The notes beneath the pieces were generated by a model that saw only the letters and a list, made by a program, of their open reading frames with translations, did no database searches and was not told the DNA's origin. A stretch of DNA of 64,000 nt from NORP240 sp038134485 (GTDB lineage: Bacteria > Pseudomonadota > Gammaproteobacteria > Pseudomonadales > Pseudohongiellaceae), in the NCBI GenBank assembly GCA_038134485.1, contig JAYPVG010000012.1, positions 18,543 to 82,542 of the forward strand, given 5' to 3'. This document shows, piece after piece, positions 26,342 through 35,707 of the stretch; positions within the stretch are counted from its first letter, which is position 1; every line of letters starts with the position of its first letter. The position numbers and the translations under genes were made by a program.

Positions 26342-27219
26342 GCGATGAGCAATCTGGGATAGAACAAAAATCCCGTTCCTGGCTCGAGAAAATTACCCAG
26401 ATATTTACCGGCGAGCCGACTGATACCAGAAGTCTGCTGGAACTTCTGAGAAACGCCGAGCAAGACAAGGTGCTGGATGCCGATGCACTCAGTATTATCG
26501 AAGGTGCGCTGCTGGTCTCCGACATGCAAGTGCGGGATATCTTGATACCCCGTTCTCAGCTGGTGACAGTTTCCGACAAGCTATCGCCCCGGGAACTTAT
26601 TGAACATGTTGCGAAGGAATCGCACTCGCGTTATCCGGTTATCGGCGAATCGATCGACAATGTTCTCGGCATAATGCTGGCCAAGGACTTGTTGCCGCTC
26701 ATGCTGCAGGATAATACTGATAAGTTCTCCATCAAGGATATTGTAAGACCTGCCACTTTTGTACCCGAAAGTAAGCGGCTCAATGTGTTGCTCAAGGAAT
26801 TTCGGGAAACTCGCCACCACATGGCCATCGTGATTGACGAATATGGCAGTGTTTGCGGTGCAGTCACCATCGAAGATGTGCTGGAACAAATAGTTGGGGA
26901 AATCGAAGACGAGTACGATGTGGACGATGACAGCTATATCAAACGTTTTGATCAAATGAATCATATCGTCAAAGCCCTGACCCCGATTGACGAGTTCAAC
27001 GAACACTTCGATACCAACTTCAGCGAGCAGGAATTTTCAACCATTGGCGGACTGGTGCTGCAGCGCTTTGGCTATATCCCGGAACGCGAAGAAACCATCA
27101 ATATAGGTTCCTTCCGGTTCACTGTGCTCAATGCCGACAGTCGTCAGATCAAACTGCTGAAAGTGACTTCATCACTACCAGACACCCGCGGCATGAAAAC
27201 CACCACGAAGAGTGATTAA
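26338..27219 (+). CDS. corC: CorC/YbeX, CBS-domain transporter accessory protein
   Basis: 293 residues, cytoplasmic. N-terminal region, two CBS domains (MQVRDILIPRSQLVTV ... SRYPVIGE and IVRPATFVPESK ... MAIVIDEYGSVCGAVTIEDVLEQIVGEIEDEYD) and a C-terminal CorC_HlyC transporter-associated domain. Lacks the DUF21 membrane part of CorB/HlyC relatives. Linked to magnesium/cobalt efflux and ribosome function. In Pseudomonas and E. coli lnt follows corC; here leuS follows after 113 bases, with no lnt. Confidence 0.94.
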   Translation: MSDEQSGIEQKSRSWLEKITQIFTGEPTDTRSLLELLRNAEQDKVLDADALSIIEGALLVSDMQVRDILIPRSQLVTVSDKLSPRELIEHVAKESHSRYPVIGESIDNVLGIMLAKDLLPLMLQDNTDKFSIKDIVRPATFVPESKRLNVLLKEFRETRHHMAIVIDEYGSVCGAVTIEDVLEQIVGEIEDEYDVDDDSYIKRFDQMNHIVKALTPIDEFNEHFDTNFSEQEFSTIGGLVLQRFGYIPEREETINIGSFRFTVLNADSRQIKLLKVTSSLPDTRGMKTTTKSD

Positions 27220-27332
27220 TCCCTGCAGAATTTGTTGAATGTCAATGGCTGGGGTATCCTTGGCACCGCGGTTTAGTGTGCTTCTTGTCTTGCCTCACCG
27301 TGTCTTTCGGTACTCGGACTTCCTAACCCACT

Positions 27333-29813
27333 ATGAGTAACAACAGTAACACCTACGATCCTGCCGCCGTGGAGTCCGCGGCTCAGGAATATTGGGACAC
27401 CAACGCCAGTTTCAAAACCTTCGAAGACTCCGGCAAAGAGAAGTTTTATTGCCTCTCGATGTTCCCCTACCCGAGCGGGTATCTCCACATGGGGCATGTC
27501 CGTAACTATACCATCGGAGATGTTATCGCCCGCTTTCAGCGCATGAAGGGCAAGCACGTGCTTCAACCCATGGGCTGGGACGCGTTCGGACTACCCGCCG
27601 AAAATGCTGCCATTCAAAAACAGGTGCCGCCTGGGGAATGGACCTACAGCAACATTGATTACATGCGTGAACAGTTCAAGCAGCTCGGTTTTGCATACGA
27701 CTGGGAGCGCGAATTGGCTACCTGTCACCCGCAATACTACCGCTGGGAACAATGGTTCTTTACTCGCCTGTTTGAGAAAGGGCTGGTTTACAAGAAGGAA
27801 GCGGAAGTGAATTGGGATCCGGTGGATCAGACCGTACTTGCAAACGAACAAGTAGTTGACGGTCGCGGCTGGCGTTCAGGAGCACTGGTAGAAAGACGCA
27901 AAATTCCACAGTGGTTCATTAAGATAACCGATTACGCCCAGGAATTGCTTGACGATCTGGACAAGCTAGAAGGCTGGCCGGAACAAGTTAAAACCATGCA
28001 GGCTAACTGGATCGGCCGTTCAGTGGGTATCGAGTTGCAATTCGACGTGGCCGATCAGACCGACGAGGCTGACAGTACCCTATCTGTTTATACCACACGA
28101 CCGGATACGTTGATGGGCGTAACCTATGTTGCGGTTGCCCCACAACATCCGCTGGCCACGCTTGCAGCGAGGAATAACCAGGCCTTACAGCAGTTTATCG
28201 AGGAGCAATCCCACGTGAAGGTGGCTGAGGCTGACATGGCGGTCATGGAAAAGCTCGGCGCAGACACCGGACTGAAAGCCATTCATCCTGTCAGTGGCGA
28301 ACAGGTGCCCATCTATGTTGCCAATTTCGTGCTGATGGGCTATGGCTCCGGCGCAGTCATGTCCGTTCCTGGTCACGACCAGCGTGACTGGGAATTTGCT
28401 CGAAAGTACAGCCTGCCAATCAGGCAGGTCATCAGACCAAGCGACGATCGCGCCACATGTGATCTCGAACAAGAGGCCTTTGTCGACAAAGGAATTTTGG
28501 TGAACTCCAGACAGTTCGATGGTCTGGATTTTGAGCAGGCCTTTGCGGCCATCGAACAATTTCTGGCAGAAAAAGGCAAAGGTCGGCGACAGGTCAACTT
28601 CCGCCTGCGGGACTGGGGTGTGTCCCGCCAACGCTATTGGGGCACACCTATACCGATTATCAACTGCCCTGATTGCGGAGAAGTGCCAGTTCCAGAAAAA
28701 GATCTTCCTGTGGTGCTGCCAACCGATATTGAATTCGATGCCAGCGGTTCACCGCTGAAAAAGATGCCCGACTTTTACCAAATAGACTGTCCAAGGTGTG
28801 GTAGTCCCGCAGAGCGTGAAACCGATACCTTTGATACCTTCGTGGAATCCTCCTGGTACTATGCCCGCTATGCCTGCCGCGACCAGAATTCGGCAATGCT
28901 GGATGACCGAGCGAATTACTGGCTGCCAGTAGATCAGTACATTGGCGGGATAGAACATGCCATTCTACACCTGCTTTATGCGCGCTTTTTTCACAAGCTC
29001 ATGCGCGATGAAGGATTGGTAAGGTCCGACGAACCTTTCACTTTTTTGCTCACCCAGGGAATGGTACTCAAGGACGGCAGCAAGATGTCTAAGTCCAAGG
29101 GCAATACCGTCGATCCCCTGTCACTGATTGAAAAATACGGCGCGGACACAGTACGCATGTTTACCATGTTCGCGTCTCCACCCGACCAATCTCTGGAGTG
29201 GTCTGACAGCGGAGTGGAGGGCAGTTATCGCTTTCTAAAACGGCTGTGGAAAATTGTTGCCGATCACCAACCTGGCGACCCCAGCAACTTGAATAATGAG
29301 CACTTAACCGACACGCAGAAACAGTTTCGCGATGCGCTCCACAGCACGCTGGACAAGGTCGGCGACGATTATGGCAGACGCCAGACCTTCAACACTGCCA
29401 TCGCTGCAGTCATGGGGCTGGTCAACGACACCTACAGGTTCGTCGACCAGTGCGAAAGCGAACTGGATAATTCCCTGGTCACCGAAGCATTGAATACGAT
29501 CGTGTTGATGTTAAACCCGGTAGTGCCCCATATTTGCCATGTGCTCTGGCAGCGTCTCGGTCATCGCCAGACCGTGGTTGATGCCTCCTGGCCTGAAGTA
29601 GACAAGACTGCGCTTGCGCAGTCCAGTGTTCTCATTGTCCTGCAGGTCAATGGCAAGCTCCGCGCCAAAGTAGAGGTGTCCAAGGATATCGACCGGGACA
29701 CACTAGAGGCCCTGGCACTAGAGCACGAAACTATCCAGCGCTATGTTCGCGAGGGAGAACTCAGGAAGGTCATAGTCGTCCCTGGCAAACTGGTCAACGT
29801 AGTGGTAGCCTGA
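27333..29813 (+). CDS. leuS: Leucyl-tRNA synthetase
   Basis: Class I aminoacyl-tRNA synthetase, 826 residues, cytoplasmic, of bacterial size. HIGH motif as HMGH in FPYPSGYLHMGHVRNYT; PMGWDAFGLPAENAA follows. The CP1 editing domain lies at about 220-415 (TTRPDTLMGVTYVAVAP), the KMSKS loop is GSKMSKSKGN, and the C-terminal anticodon and leucine-specific regions are complete. The lptE ATG directly follows the stop codon. Upstream sequence shows no T-box or attenuator that I could recognise. Confidence 0.98.
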   Translation: MSNNSNTYDPAAVESAAQEYWDTNASFKTFEDSGKEKFYCLSMFPYPSGYLHMGHVRNYTIGDVIARFQRMKGKHVLQPMGWDAFGLPAENAAIQKQVPPGEWTYSNIDYMREQFKQLGFAYDWERELATCHPQYYRWEQWFFTRLFEKGLVYKKEAEVNWDPVDQTVLANEQVVDGRGWRSGALVERRKIPQWFIKITDYAQELLDDLDKLEGWPEQVKTMQANWIGRSVGIELQFDVADQTDEADSTLSVYTTRPDTLMGVTYVAVAPQHPLATLAARNNQALQQFIEEQSHVKVAEADMAVMEKLGADTGLKAIHPVSGEQVPIYVANFVLMGYGSGAVMSVPGHDQRDWEFARKYSLPIRQVIRPSDDRATCDLEQEAFVDKGILVNSRQFDGLDFEQAFAAIEQFLAEKGKGRRQVNFRLRDWGVSRQRYWGTPIPIINCPDCGEVPVPEKDLPVVLPTDIEFDASGSPLKKMPDFYQIDCPRCGSPAERETDTFDTFVESSWYYARYACRDQNSAMLDDRANYWLPVDQYIGGIEHAILHLLYARFFHKLMRDEGLVRSDEPFTFLLTQGMVLKDGSKMSKSKGNTVDPLSLIEKYGADTVRMFTMFASPPDQSLEWSDSGVEGSYRFLKRLWKIVADHQPGDPSNLNNEHLTDTQKQFRDALHSTLDKVGDDYGRRQTFNTAIAAVMGLVNDTYRFVDQCESELDNSLVTEALNTIVLMLNPVVPHICHVLWQRLGHRQTVVDASWPEVDKTALAQSSVLIVLQVNGKLRAKVEVSKDIDRDTLEALALEHETIQRYVREGELRKVIVVPGKLVNVVVA

Positions 29814-30341
29814 ATGGCAAAAAGCACAGGGAGTCCTGCTACGATGCTTCGCGGTGCCATCCTCATGTTGCTTGCACTGGCTGTCACGAGCTGCGGTTTT
29901 AGTCTGCGCGGCAGCTCTACGCTAGCGGGAAATTTGCCAGAGCTGAAGCTCAACCTGCAGCAACCTAACAGCGAAGTTGCCCGTCTGTTGAGACGCGCGC
30001 TTGAAGATGCCAATGTCGTTCTCCACGACATCAACGACGAGCCTCTCGATAATACCGTTCCCGTGCTGAACGTAGGCGCTGAACAGCTGATTGTGCGACC
30101 GATCACCATGACTGCCCAGGCCCGGGCCGCCCAGTATGACATTCGGATATCCCTGCTGGTGAACCTCAGTAGTGGTGATTCCAATATGCTCGGACCGGAG
30201 CAGCTTTCCGTACAGCAGATTTACTATGAGAATACTGGCAACATTGTCGGTACTCAGGAAGAAATCGAAGTCATTCAGGAAGAAATGCGTCGCGGGCTTG
30301 TCATCCAGATATTACGCCGTCTTGAAGCAATTACCGGTTAA
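29814..30341 (+). CDS. lptE: LptE, LPS-assembly lipoprotein
   Basis: Outer-membrane lipoprotein of 175 residues that plugs LptD and delivers LPS to the outer leaflet. Lipobox VTSC with Cys27, directly followed by GFSLRG, the signature of LptE. Rest forms the two-layer alpha/beta fold with QARAAQYDIRISLLVN. Its start abuts the leuS stop, and its stop overlaps the holA start (TAATG), so leuS-lptE-holA is translated as one unit. Confidence 0.94.
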   Translation: MAKSTGSPATMLRGAILMLLALAVTSCGFSLRGSSTLAGNLPELKLNLQQPNSEVARLLRRALEDANVVLHDINDEPLDNTVPVLNVGAEQLIVRPITMTAQARAAQYDIRISLLVNLSSGDSNMLGPEQLSVQQIYYENTGNIVGTQEEIEVIQEEMRRGLVIQILRRLEAITG

Positions 30342-31393
30342 TGAAAATCACTCGACCCCAGCAGTTGATCCCCAATCTCCAGAAAGAATTCAAACCCATA
30401 GTTTGGATCGCCGGAGACGAGCCGCTGTTGCTACAGGAAAATGCCGACGCAGTCAGACACTTCTGTCAGCAGGCCGGATTTGAGGAACGGGTAACCTTCA
30501 ATGTCGACCGCAGTTTTGACTGGAGCCTTTTTAACGAAACTGCGGATAACCTGTCTCTCTTTTCCAGCAGAAAACTAATTGAACTGAGATTATCGTCCGC
30601 GAAACCGGAGGACGAAGGCAAGCGGGCATTGCACGCCTATGCTTCCGCGCCAAATCCGGACTACCTGGTTTTGATCACCAGCCCGCGGGTGGATCCAGCT
30701 ACCAAAAAGACCCGCTGGTTCAAGGATGTAGACGCTTCTTCCTGGTTTTTACCAGTGTGGCCTGTATCCGCCGACGAGCTACCAGACTGGTTGAGCCAGC
30801 GTCTCATCAAAGCCGGACTTCGTCCAACTCCGGACGCCATACATTTGCTCGCGCAGCGCATCGAGGGAAATTTACTGGCGGCCGTCCAGGAAATTGAAAA
30901 ACTCAAGCTGCTGGCCGGCCCTTCTGCCGCAGACGCCGTCGAACTCAGCCCCGAAATGATAGTACATTCCGTAGCCGACAGTTCTCGCTATTCCACATTC
31001 ATGCTGATCGACAGTGCGTTGCTAGGTGATAACAAGAGAACGCTGAAGATTTTGCGCGGATTGCAACTCGAAGGCGTAGACCCGCTGGCAATACTGGGTC
31101 CCACTTGCAGTGAATTCAGACGTTTGCTGCCCGCACTCAAGAAAGTTGAAGCTGGTCAGTCTGTGGTTCAGGTGACGGAAGAACTAGTGGGTAAAAATTT
31201 CAAACGCAAGGCAAGCATCATGCGCGCATTGCAGCGCCTTCGATCGTCACAGATTTATGTGCTGCTTGATCAAGCCCGGCAGATAGATAGCGCGGTAAAA
31301 GGCATCAGTAAGAGCAATCCATGGCTGGAGCTGGAGACGCTGTTTCTGCGAGTCTGCGGAACCAAGATTCCTGGGCTGCAACGGACCGGCTAG
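30341..31393 (+). CDS. holA: HolA, DNA polymerase III delta subunit
   Basis: Clamp-loader subunit, 350 residues, cytoplasmic; opens the beta clamp. N-terminal QLIPNLQKEFKPIVWIAGDEPLLLQE is characteristic, followed by an AAA+-like fold without a functional P-loop and the C-terminal helical collar domain (SILGPTCSEFRRLL-like region). Last gene of leuS-lptE-holA; convergent with the small DUF4404 gene. In related genomes nadD or a lipA-side block follows nearby; here about 9.5 kb of other genes intervene. Confidence 0.93.
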   Translation: MKITRPQQLIPNLQKEFKPIVWIAGDEPLLLQENADAVRHFCQQAGFEERVTFNVDRSFDWSLFNETADNLSLFSSRKLIELRLSSAKPEDEGKRALHAYASAPNPDYLVLITSPRVDPATKKTRWFKDVDASSWFLPVWPVSADELPDWLSQRLIKAGLRPTPDAIHLLAQRIEGNLLAAVQEIEKLKLLAGPSAADAVELSPEMIVHSVADSSRYSTFMLIDSALLGDNKRTLKILRGLQLEGVDPLAILGPTCSEFRRLLPALKKVEAGQSVVQVTEELVGKNFKRKASIMRALQRLRSSQIYVLLDQARQIDSAVKGISKSNPWLELETLFLRVCGTKIPGLQRTG

Positions 31394-31439
31394 ATAAAAG
31401 ATTTGCCAGGGCGATGCTCCCGAAGGTTGTGATGTCGCG

Positions 31440-31488
31440 ATTCTCCTGATGGACAGCCCTGTCAGCGAATCACAGGGTGGGGGAGAAT
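31440..31488. terminator. Candidate hairpin between convergent holA and DUF4404 genes
   Basis: Inner stem CCCTGT (31457-31462) / ACAGGG (31472-31477) with a nine-base loop, enclosed by an outer pair ATTCTCC (31440-31446) / GGAGAAT (31482-31488). It lies in the 99-base gap between two genes that point at each other, where a two-way terminator would be expected. There is no T-tract on either side, so it is not a classic Rho-independent terminator. Confidence 0.3.
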
Positions 31489-31492
31489 AGGC

Positions 31493-31756
31493 TCAAATCC
31501 CCAGCCTGCTGAGCGTATTTACAAGCTCTCTGAGTATTTTTTCGGCCACAGGATGACTAGTCGCGAATGCGGCCTCCAGTGCAATGGCATCATACAGAAT
31601 CGTATTATCGGAGGTATCCACCTCGGGATTTATCAGATCGTGAACTTCTGTCTCCAGCCTTCTCGCATGTGCCATTACCTCGGGACTTAACCCTTTCGTT
31701 TTCTGCAGTTCACCGATCAGCTCGAACATCAGTTCTTTTAATCTTTCTTCACTCAC
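31493..31756 (-). CDS. DUF4404-like small protein
   Basis: 87 residues, acidic, mostly helical, no signal peptide. The N-terminus SEERLKELMFELIGELQ and the C-terminal VAEKILRELVNTLSRLGI fit DUF4404 proteins of 80-90 residues. The start is GTG, with GAGGAT about eight bases upstream (AGGATCGTGTGTGTG), which supports it over the next Met (residue 10). Function unknown. It stands alone: holA converges on it and the dehalogenase gene lies upstream on the same strand, 199 bases away. Confidence 0.75.
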   Translation of the reverse strand: MSEERLKELMFELIGELQKTKGLSPEVMAHARRLETEVHDLINPEVDTSDNTILYDAIALEAAFATSHPVAEKILRELVNTLSRLGI

Positions 31757-31955
31757 ACACGATCCTCCCCCAAACCAGGCCCTATTCTACGGGTTCAAAC
31801 CGCATGCAGACCAGCCATTCCGGGCCGCCTGGCACGCAATCTCTTCCGTCAGCAAGAACGGGAATATGAACCAGATCTGAAATCTTGTTAGCTTCAACAA
31901 TCCACCCTGAATTATTGGGGTCATAGCCTCGAACCTGAAGTTGCCTCCTGATGAA

Positions 31956-32810
31956 TCAGGCGCCCAGTTGAGAAGCAAGATCCAGGAAGTCCTCGGCTCG
32001 AACATCGTAGGTATCGGTTGTGTTGCGCTCTACTCTTCCTTCCGGACCTCGTTCCAGGGGTCGATACACGTAAGCGGTCCTGAACCCCAACGCTGCGGCA
32101 GCACGCAAATCTCCGGGGTGGGCGGCGGTCATCATGATTTGTCCTGGTTCCAGACTCAACAATTCAGCGCATTTAAGATACGCCTCAGGATCCGGCTTAT
32201 AGTGTCGGGACAGCTCGGCAGAGAATATGGTATCCCACGGCAGCCCGGCATTCTTGCCCATGTTTAACAGTAGTGCGACATTGCCGTTAGACATGGTTGC
32301 TATTGTATAGCGGGTTTTAAGGCGACTGAGACCACCCGCCGAATCGGGCCACGGCATTAACCGGTGCCAGGCCTTGTTAAAATGATCGAGCTCTTCCTCA
32401 CTCAATCCGGAGAGGCCAAACTCCAGAACCAATTCGTCGAGTACCATACGGTGTAGATCGTCTATCTTGGTCCAGGGTAACTCACCGTGACGCACACGAT
32501 TCATGGCAGGCCCGTAACCACCTCGCCAGCGATCAGCGAACTCAGCCCAGTCAACATTGAACCCTTTCCGCGCAGACAAAAGCTGTCCCTCGCGGATAAT
32601 GGACGAACGCCAATCCACTACAGTACCAAAAACGTCGAAGATCAGAGCCCGCACATTCGCCAGGTCTTCAGGCACCCGACCATTCTGCGCGCCAGCATGA
32701 GGAATCACGCTTGCGAGCGCCGCAGCCGCTGCAGCTTTACCGGACAACGTCAGCATTTCGCGACGAGTGACTGCAGGTTCATTGTGATTATTCAGGTGAT
32801 TCTTTGCCAT
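31956..32810 (-). CDS. Tat-exported haloacid dehalogenase type II (HAD family)
   Basis: 284 residues. A twin-arginine signal TRREML (15-20) and a long alanine-rich hydrophobic stretch ending PHAGAQ direct it to the periplasm. The HAD fold follows: nucleophile D59 in IFDVFGTVVDWR, motif II TMSNGN, and the motif III lysine in HYKPDPEAYLK, then MTAAHPGDLRAAAALGF in place of the usual AAH-x2-D-x2-GA. L-2-haloacid dehalogenases hydrolyse 2-chloro or 2-fluoro acids and are normally cytoplasmic, so Tat export is unusual but has been annotated elsewhere. The actual substrate is unknown. It is divergent from a class V aminotransferase gene. Confidence 0.85.
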   Translation of the reverse strand: MAKNHLNNHNEPAVTRREMLTLSGKAAAAAALASVIPHAGAQNGRVPEDLANVRALIFDVFGTVVDWRSSIIREGQLLSARKGFNVDWAEFADRWRGGYGPAMNRVRHGELPWTKIDDLHRMVLDELVLEFGLSGLSEEELDHFNKAWHRLMPWPDSAGGLSRLKTRYTIATMSNGNVALLLNMGKNAGLPWDTIFSAELSRHYKPDPEAYLKCAELLSLEPGQIMMTAAHPGDLRAAAALGFRTAYVYRPLERGPEGRVERNTTDTYDVRAEDFLDLASQLGA

Positions 32811-32991
32811 AGCTCTAGCCTCATTTTAATTGAGCAGACTCTCATCATTGTGTTCGAAGGTCACACCATCCCGGTCCGAATTGCTTTACTATTCACCCTC
32901 AATCGTCTTTTTCTTACTTGCACAATCCCGACCGAGCAATTGGTGAAATTGTATGCTTTTTAGGGATAGTCGATCTCTGACACCCGGACAC

Positions 32992-33013
32992 GTTAGCACA
33001 ACTATCTGCTAAC
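32992..33013. promoter_or_regulatory. Dyad GTTAGCA-N8-TGCTAAC, possible operator
   Basis: A perfect 7-base inverted repeat with an 8-base spacer sits in the 260-base divergent region between the dehalogenase and the class V aminotransferase genes, 57 bases before the latter. The geometry fits a dimeric repressor site, but dyads of this size are expected by chance several times in the intergenic DNA of a window like this. Confidence 0.25.
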
Positions 33014-33070
33014 ATCACTGCTCCAGGCAGCTTGCGCAGACTGAATGTGACTTGAGCCTGATGCGGATTC

Positions 33071-34300
33071 ATGTTCCGCTTCTTAAAAATTCCAACCGGG
33101 CAATGGTTTATGGATTTAGCCAGCGAAATCAATCGGCTACGGGACGACACTCCGACTTGTCATGATCTGACACATTTTAACAATGCCGGGTTTTCATTGT
33201 CCCCATCAAAGGTCGTGGAAAGCGTCATTGAGCATTTGCTTCTTGAGCAGGAGGCGGGTGGATACGAGGCTGCGGAGCTGGCTGCCAGCAAAATCGATAA
33301 TTTTTACCTGGCTCTATCCAGAATGCTGAACTGTCAGCCAGCGGAGATCGCTTTTATTGAGAACGCCACTCGGGCCTGGGACATGGCTTTCTATGCCATA
33401 CCATTTCAAAAAGGCGACCAGGTCATAACCGGTCAGGCAGAATATGCGAGTAATTATCTGGCTATGTTGCACGTACAAAAACGACTGGAAATCGACATTA
33501 TCGTTATACCCAATGACGAAAGCGGCACGATCTGCCTGGAAAGATTGCAACAGAACATTTCAGAAAAATGCAGACTTATCGCACTGACCCATATTGCCAG
33601 TCAGGTGGGGACTGTCCAACCTGCGGAAGAAGTAGGCAAAATCGCGAGGCAACATGGCATTATCTATTTACTGGACGCATGCCAGTCAGCTGGGCAGGTG
33701 CCACTGGACGTACAAAAACTACGATGCGACCTGCTAACCGGCACGGGAAGAAAATATTTGCGCGGACCGAGGGGCACAGGATTTATGTATGCCTCCGCTG
33801 AGATCCTGGAACGCTTGGAGCCACCCTTTATAGATATTCACTCTGCGCACTGGATTAACGAGAATCAGTATCGGTTTCGCGACGATGCTAAACGATTTGA
33901 AAACTGGGAATGTAATGTTGCGGGCAAAATAGGACTGGGCGTAGCGGCAGACTATGCCTGCGAGCTTGGGCTTGAAAACATCAACATGCGTATTCGACAA
34001 CTGGCCAGACAACTGATTGTGAAATTGACCGAGATTCCTGAGGTAAGCGTGCACGAAAGGTTAGATAACTTGTCAGGAATCGTTACCTTCAGCAAGGCTG
34101 ACGAAGACGCGCCTTCCTTGCAGCGCAGATTGAGAGCTGCCGCCATCAACACCAGCGTGTCAAAAAAAGGAAACGCCTTGCTGGATACGACACGACGAGG
34201 TGTTAGTGATGTTAATCGCGCTTCCCTGCATTACTACAACACGGAAGCTGAAATCGATTGCCTGGTAGCAGAAATCGTTCGCGGGCAGGCCGCTAAATAA
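33071..34300 (+). CDS. Class V aminotransferase-fold PLP enzyme
   Basis: 409 residues, cytoplasmic. Fold type I class V features: HFNNAGFSLSP at the N-terminus, IENATRAWDMAFYA, ALTHIASQVGTVQP, LLDACQSAGQVPLDV and the PLP lysine in GTGRKYLRGPRGTGFMY. Similar proteins are annotated as isopenicillin N epimerase-like or as Cys-S-conjugate/hercynylcysteine lyase-like, none of which can be chosen here. ATG 33071 and ATG 33110 are both possible starts; neither has a clear ribosome site. The 3' end overlaps the convergent transporter gene by 8 bases. Confidence 0.82.
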   Translation: MFRFLKIPTGQWFMDLASEINRLRDDTPTCHDLTHFNNAGFSLSPSKVVESVIEHLLLEQEAGGYEAAELAASKIDNFYLALSRMLNCQPAEIAFIENATRAWDMAFYAIPFQKGDQVITGQAEYASNYLAMLHVQKRLEIDIIVIPNDESGTICLERLQQNISEKCRLIALTHIASQVGTVQPAEEVGKIARQHGIIYLLDACQSAGQVPLDVQKLRCDLLTGTGRKYLRGPRGTGFMYASAEILERLEPPFIDIHSAHWINENQYRFRDDAKRFENWECNVAGKIGLGVAADYACELGLENINMRIRQLARQLIVKLTEIPEVSVHERLDNLSGIVTFSKADEDAPSLQRRLRAAAINTSVSKKGNALLDTTRRGVSDVNRASLHYYNTEAEIDCLVAEIVRGQAAK

Positions 34301-35648
34301 ATCCCAGCAGTTCGACGTAAACCATGAGGATCGCGAGGGGGCAGATAAACTTGACGTAGAACGGCCATATCTTCCAGAACAGGCTGCTTTCCACTTCCGG
34401 ATATCCCTGACTAATCTCCTGCAAAAGGCCGTTTCGGTTCCATATCCACGCTACGAAAACGCAAAAGAACAGCCCGCCCAGTGGCTGGCTCCACTCGGTT
34501 GTAATGGTTACCACCAGGTCAAACAAGACTGCAATATTGGAAACAATTACGAGACACACAACGGTAATCAGCGCACCAACCACGAGCGTCGCCTTGCGAC
34601 GCTCGACCTGATGATTTTCCGCCGCATAAGCTACCGGAACTTCCAGCATGGAGATAGATGAAGTTAGCGAAGCAATTGTCATTAGCAGAAAAAAAGCCAG
34701 CGCCACCAGCAATCCGATAGAACCCATATTAGTGAACAGTGCCGGCAAGACGGACAGAATCAAACCTGGCCCGGCGACCAATCCCCCGGACTCGTCATAA
34801 ATCGTTACTCCGTTAGCCTGAGCAACATACATGGCCGGTAGGATTAACATACCCGCCAAAAATGCAATCCCCACATCCAGCAGGGCCACCATGCTGCCCA
34901 GTTGCGGCAAGTTTTCGCGCTTGCTGACATAGGAACCGTATATCAACATGGTTCCGGCACCCAGCGACAGGGAGAAAAATGCCTGACCGAGCGCATTGAT
35001 CAAAAGGTAAGGATTGGCAATCGCATCGAAATCGGGCACCAGATAAGCACGCAATCCGTCGCTGGCTCCGGGCAGGGTCAGAACATAAAGAATCAACAAC
35101 AACAGGATAACAACCAGCGAGGGCATCAACCGGGATGCCCACTTTTCGATGCCTTCCTTTACGCCGGCGCTTACAACATAAACGGTCAGGCTCATAAACA
35201 GCAACACGAAACTGCCATCGCGCGCCAAACCATCGGTAGTTATCCAGTTTGCCACCGATTGAAGCCCTGCAATGCGGGCGAGTGGATCGAATAGGAAGGC
35301 CATCATCCAGCCGCTTACAATTGCGTAAAAGCTCAATATGAGGCTGACGGTGATAATGCCGACAAATCCTACTATGCTGCCCAGCCAGTAAGTTGCGCGA
35401 CCGCGACTGAGTCCCTGCAGCGCGGTAACCGCATTGGCTTTGGCGTGGCGCCCAATGATTAGTTCTGCCATGAGGGCCGGATACGCCAGAAGAAATACCA
35501 GAATCAGATAAGTAAACAGAAAGGCCGCACCGCCGTTACTCGCGGTGTTGGTGGGGAAACCCCAGATATTACCCAGACCCACCGCGGAACCTGAAGCCGC
35601 CATCAGGAAGCCGAATCTAGAGCTGAATTCGCCACGCGCTGCACTCAT
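34293..35648 (-). CDS. Sodium-dependent neurotransmitter-family (NSS) transporter
   Basis: Inner-membrane Na+-coupled symporter, 451 residues, about 11-12 helices, of the LeuT/SNF family that takes up amino acids or related amines. The N-terminus FSSRFGFLMAASGSAVGLGNIWGFP is the family signature with the unwound first helix and GN(I/L)W(R/G)FP. The sixth helix region AFFSLSLGAGTMLIYGSY also matches. The usual Arg of GNIWRFP is Gly here, as in many bacterial members. The substrate cannot be predicted; the neighbouring PLP enzyme makes an amino compound plausible. Confidence 0.92.
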   Translation of the reverse strand: MSAARGEFSSRFGFLMAASGSAVGLGNIWGFPTNTASNGGAAFLFTYLILVFLLAYPALMAELIIGRHAKANAVTALQGLSRGRATYWLGSIVGFVGIITVSLILSFYAIVSGWMMAFLFDPLARIAGLQSVANWITTDGLARDGSFVLLFMSLTVYVVSAGVKEGIEKWASRLMPSLVVILLLLILYVLTLPGASDGLRAYLVPDFDAIANPYLLINALGQAFFSLSLGAGTMLIYGSYVSKRENLPQLGSMVALLDVGIAFLAGMLILPAMYVAQANGVTIYDESGGLVAGPGLILSVLPALFTNMGSIGLLVALAFFLLMTIASLTSSISMLEVPVAYAAENHQVERRKATLVVGALITVVCLVIVSNIAVLFDLVVTITTEWSQPLGGLFFCVFVAWIWNRNGLLQEISQGYPEVESSLFWKIWPFYVKFICPLAILMVYVELLGFI

Positions 35649-35707
35649 AAACGGTAGAACTCCTGAACCAGACTCTTCTTCCTATAGTTAGAGCGAGTTG
35701 GCCGGGC

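Noticed and set aside
27261..27276. TGGCAC at 27261 as a sigma-54 promoter before leuS
   Set aside because: The downstream half lacks the GC of the -12 element (TTTA instead of TTGC), and leuS is not a sigma-54 gene.
31757..31955. Small leftward frame in the gap between the dehalogenase and DUF4404 genes
   Set aside because: It would overlap the end of the dehalogenase gene, has no ribosome site and no protein-like pattern.
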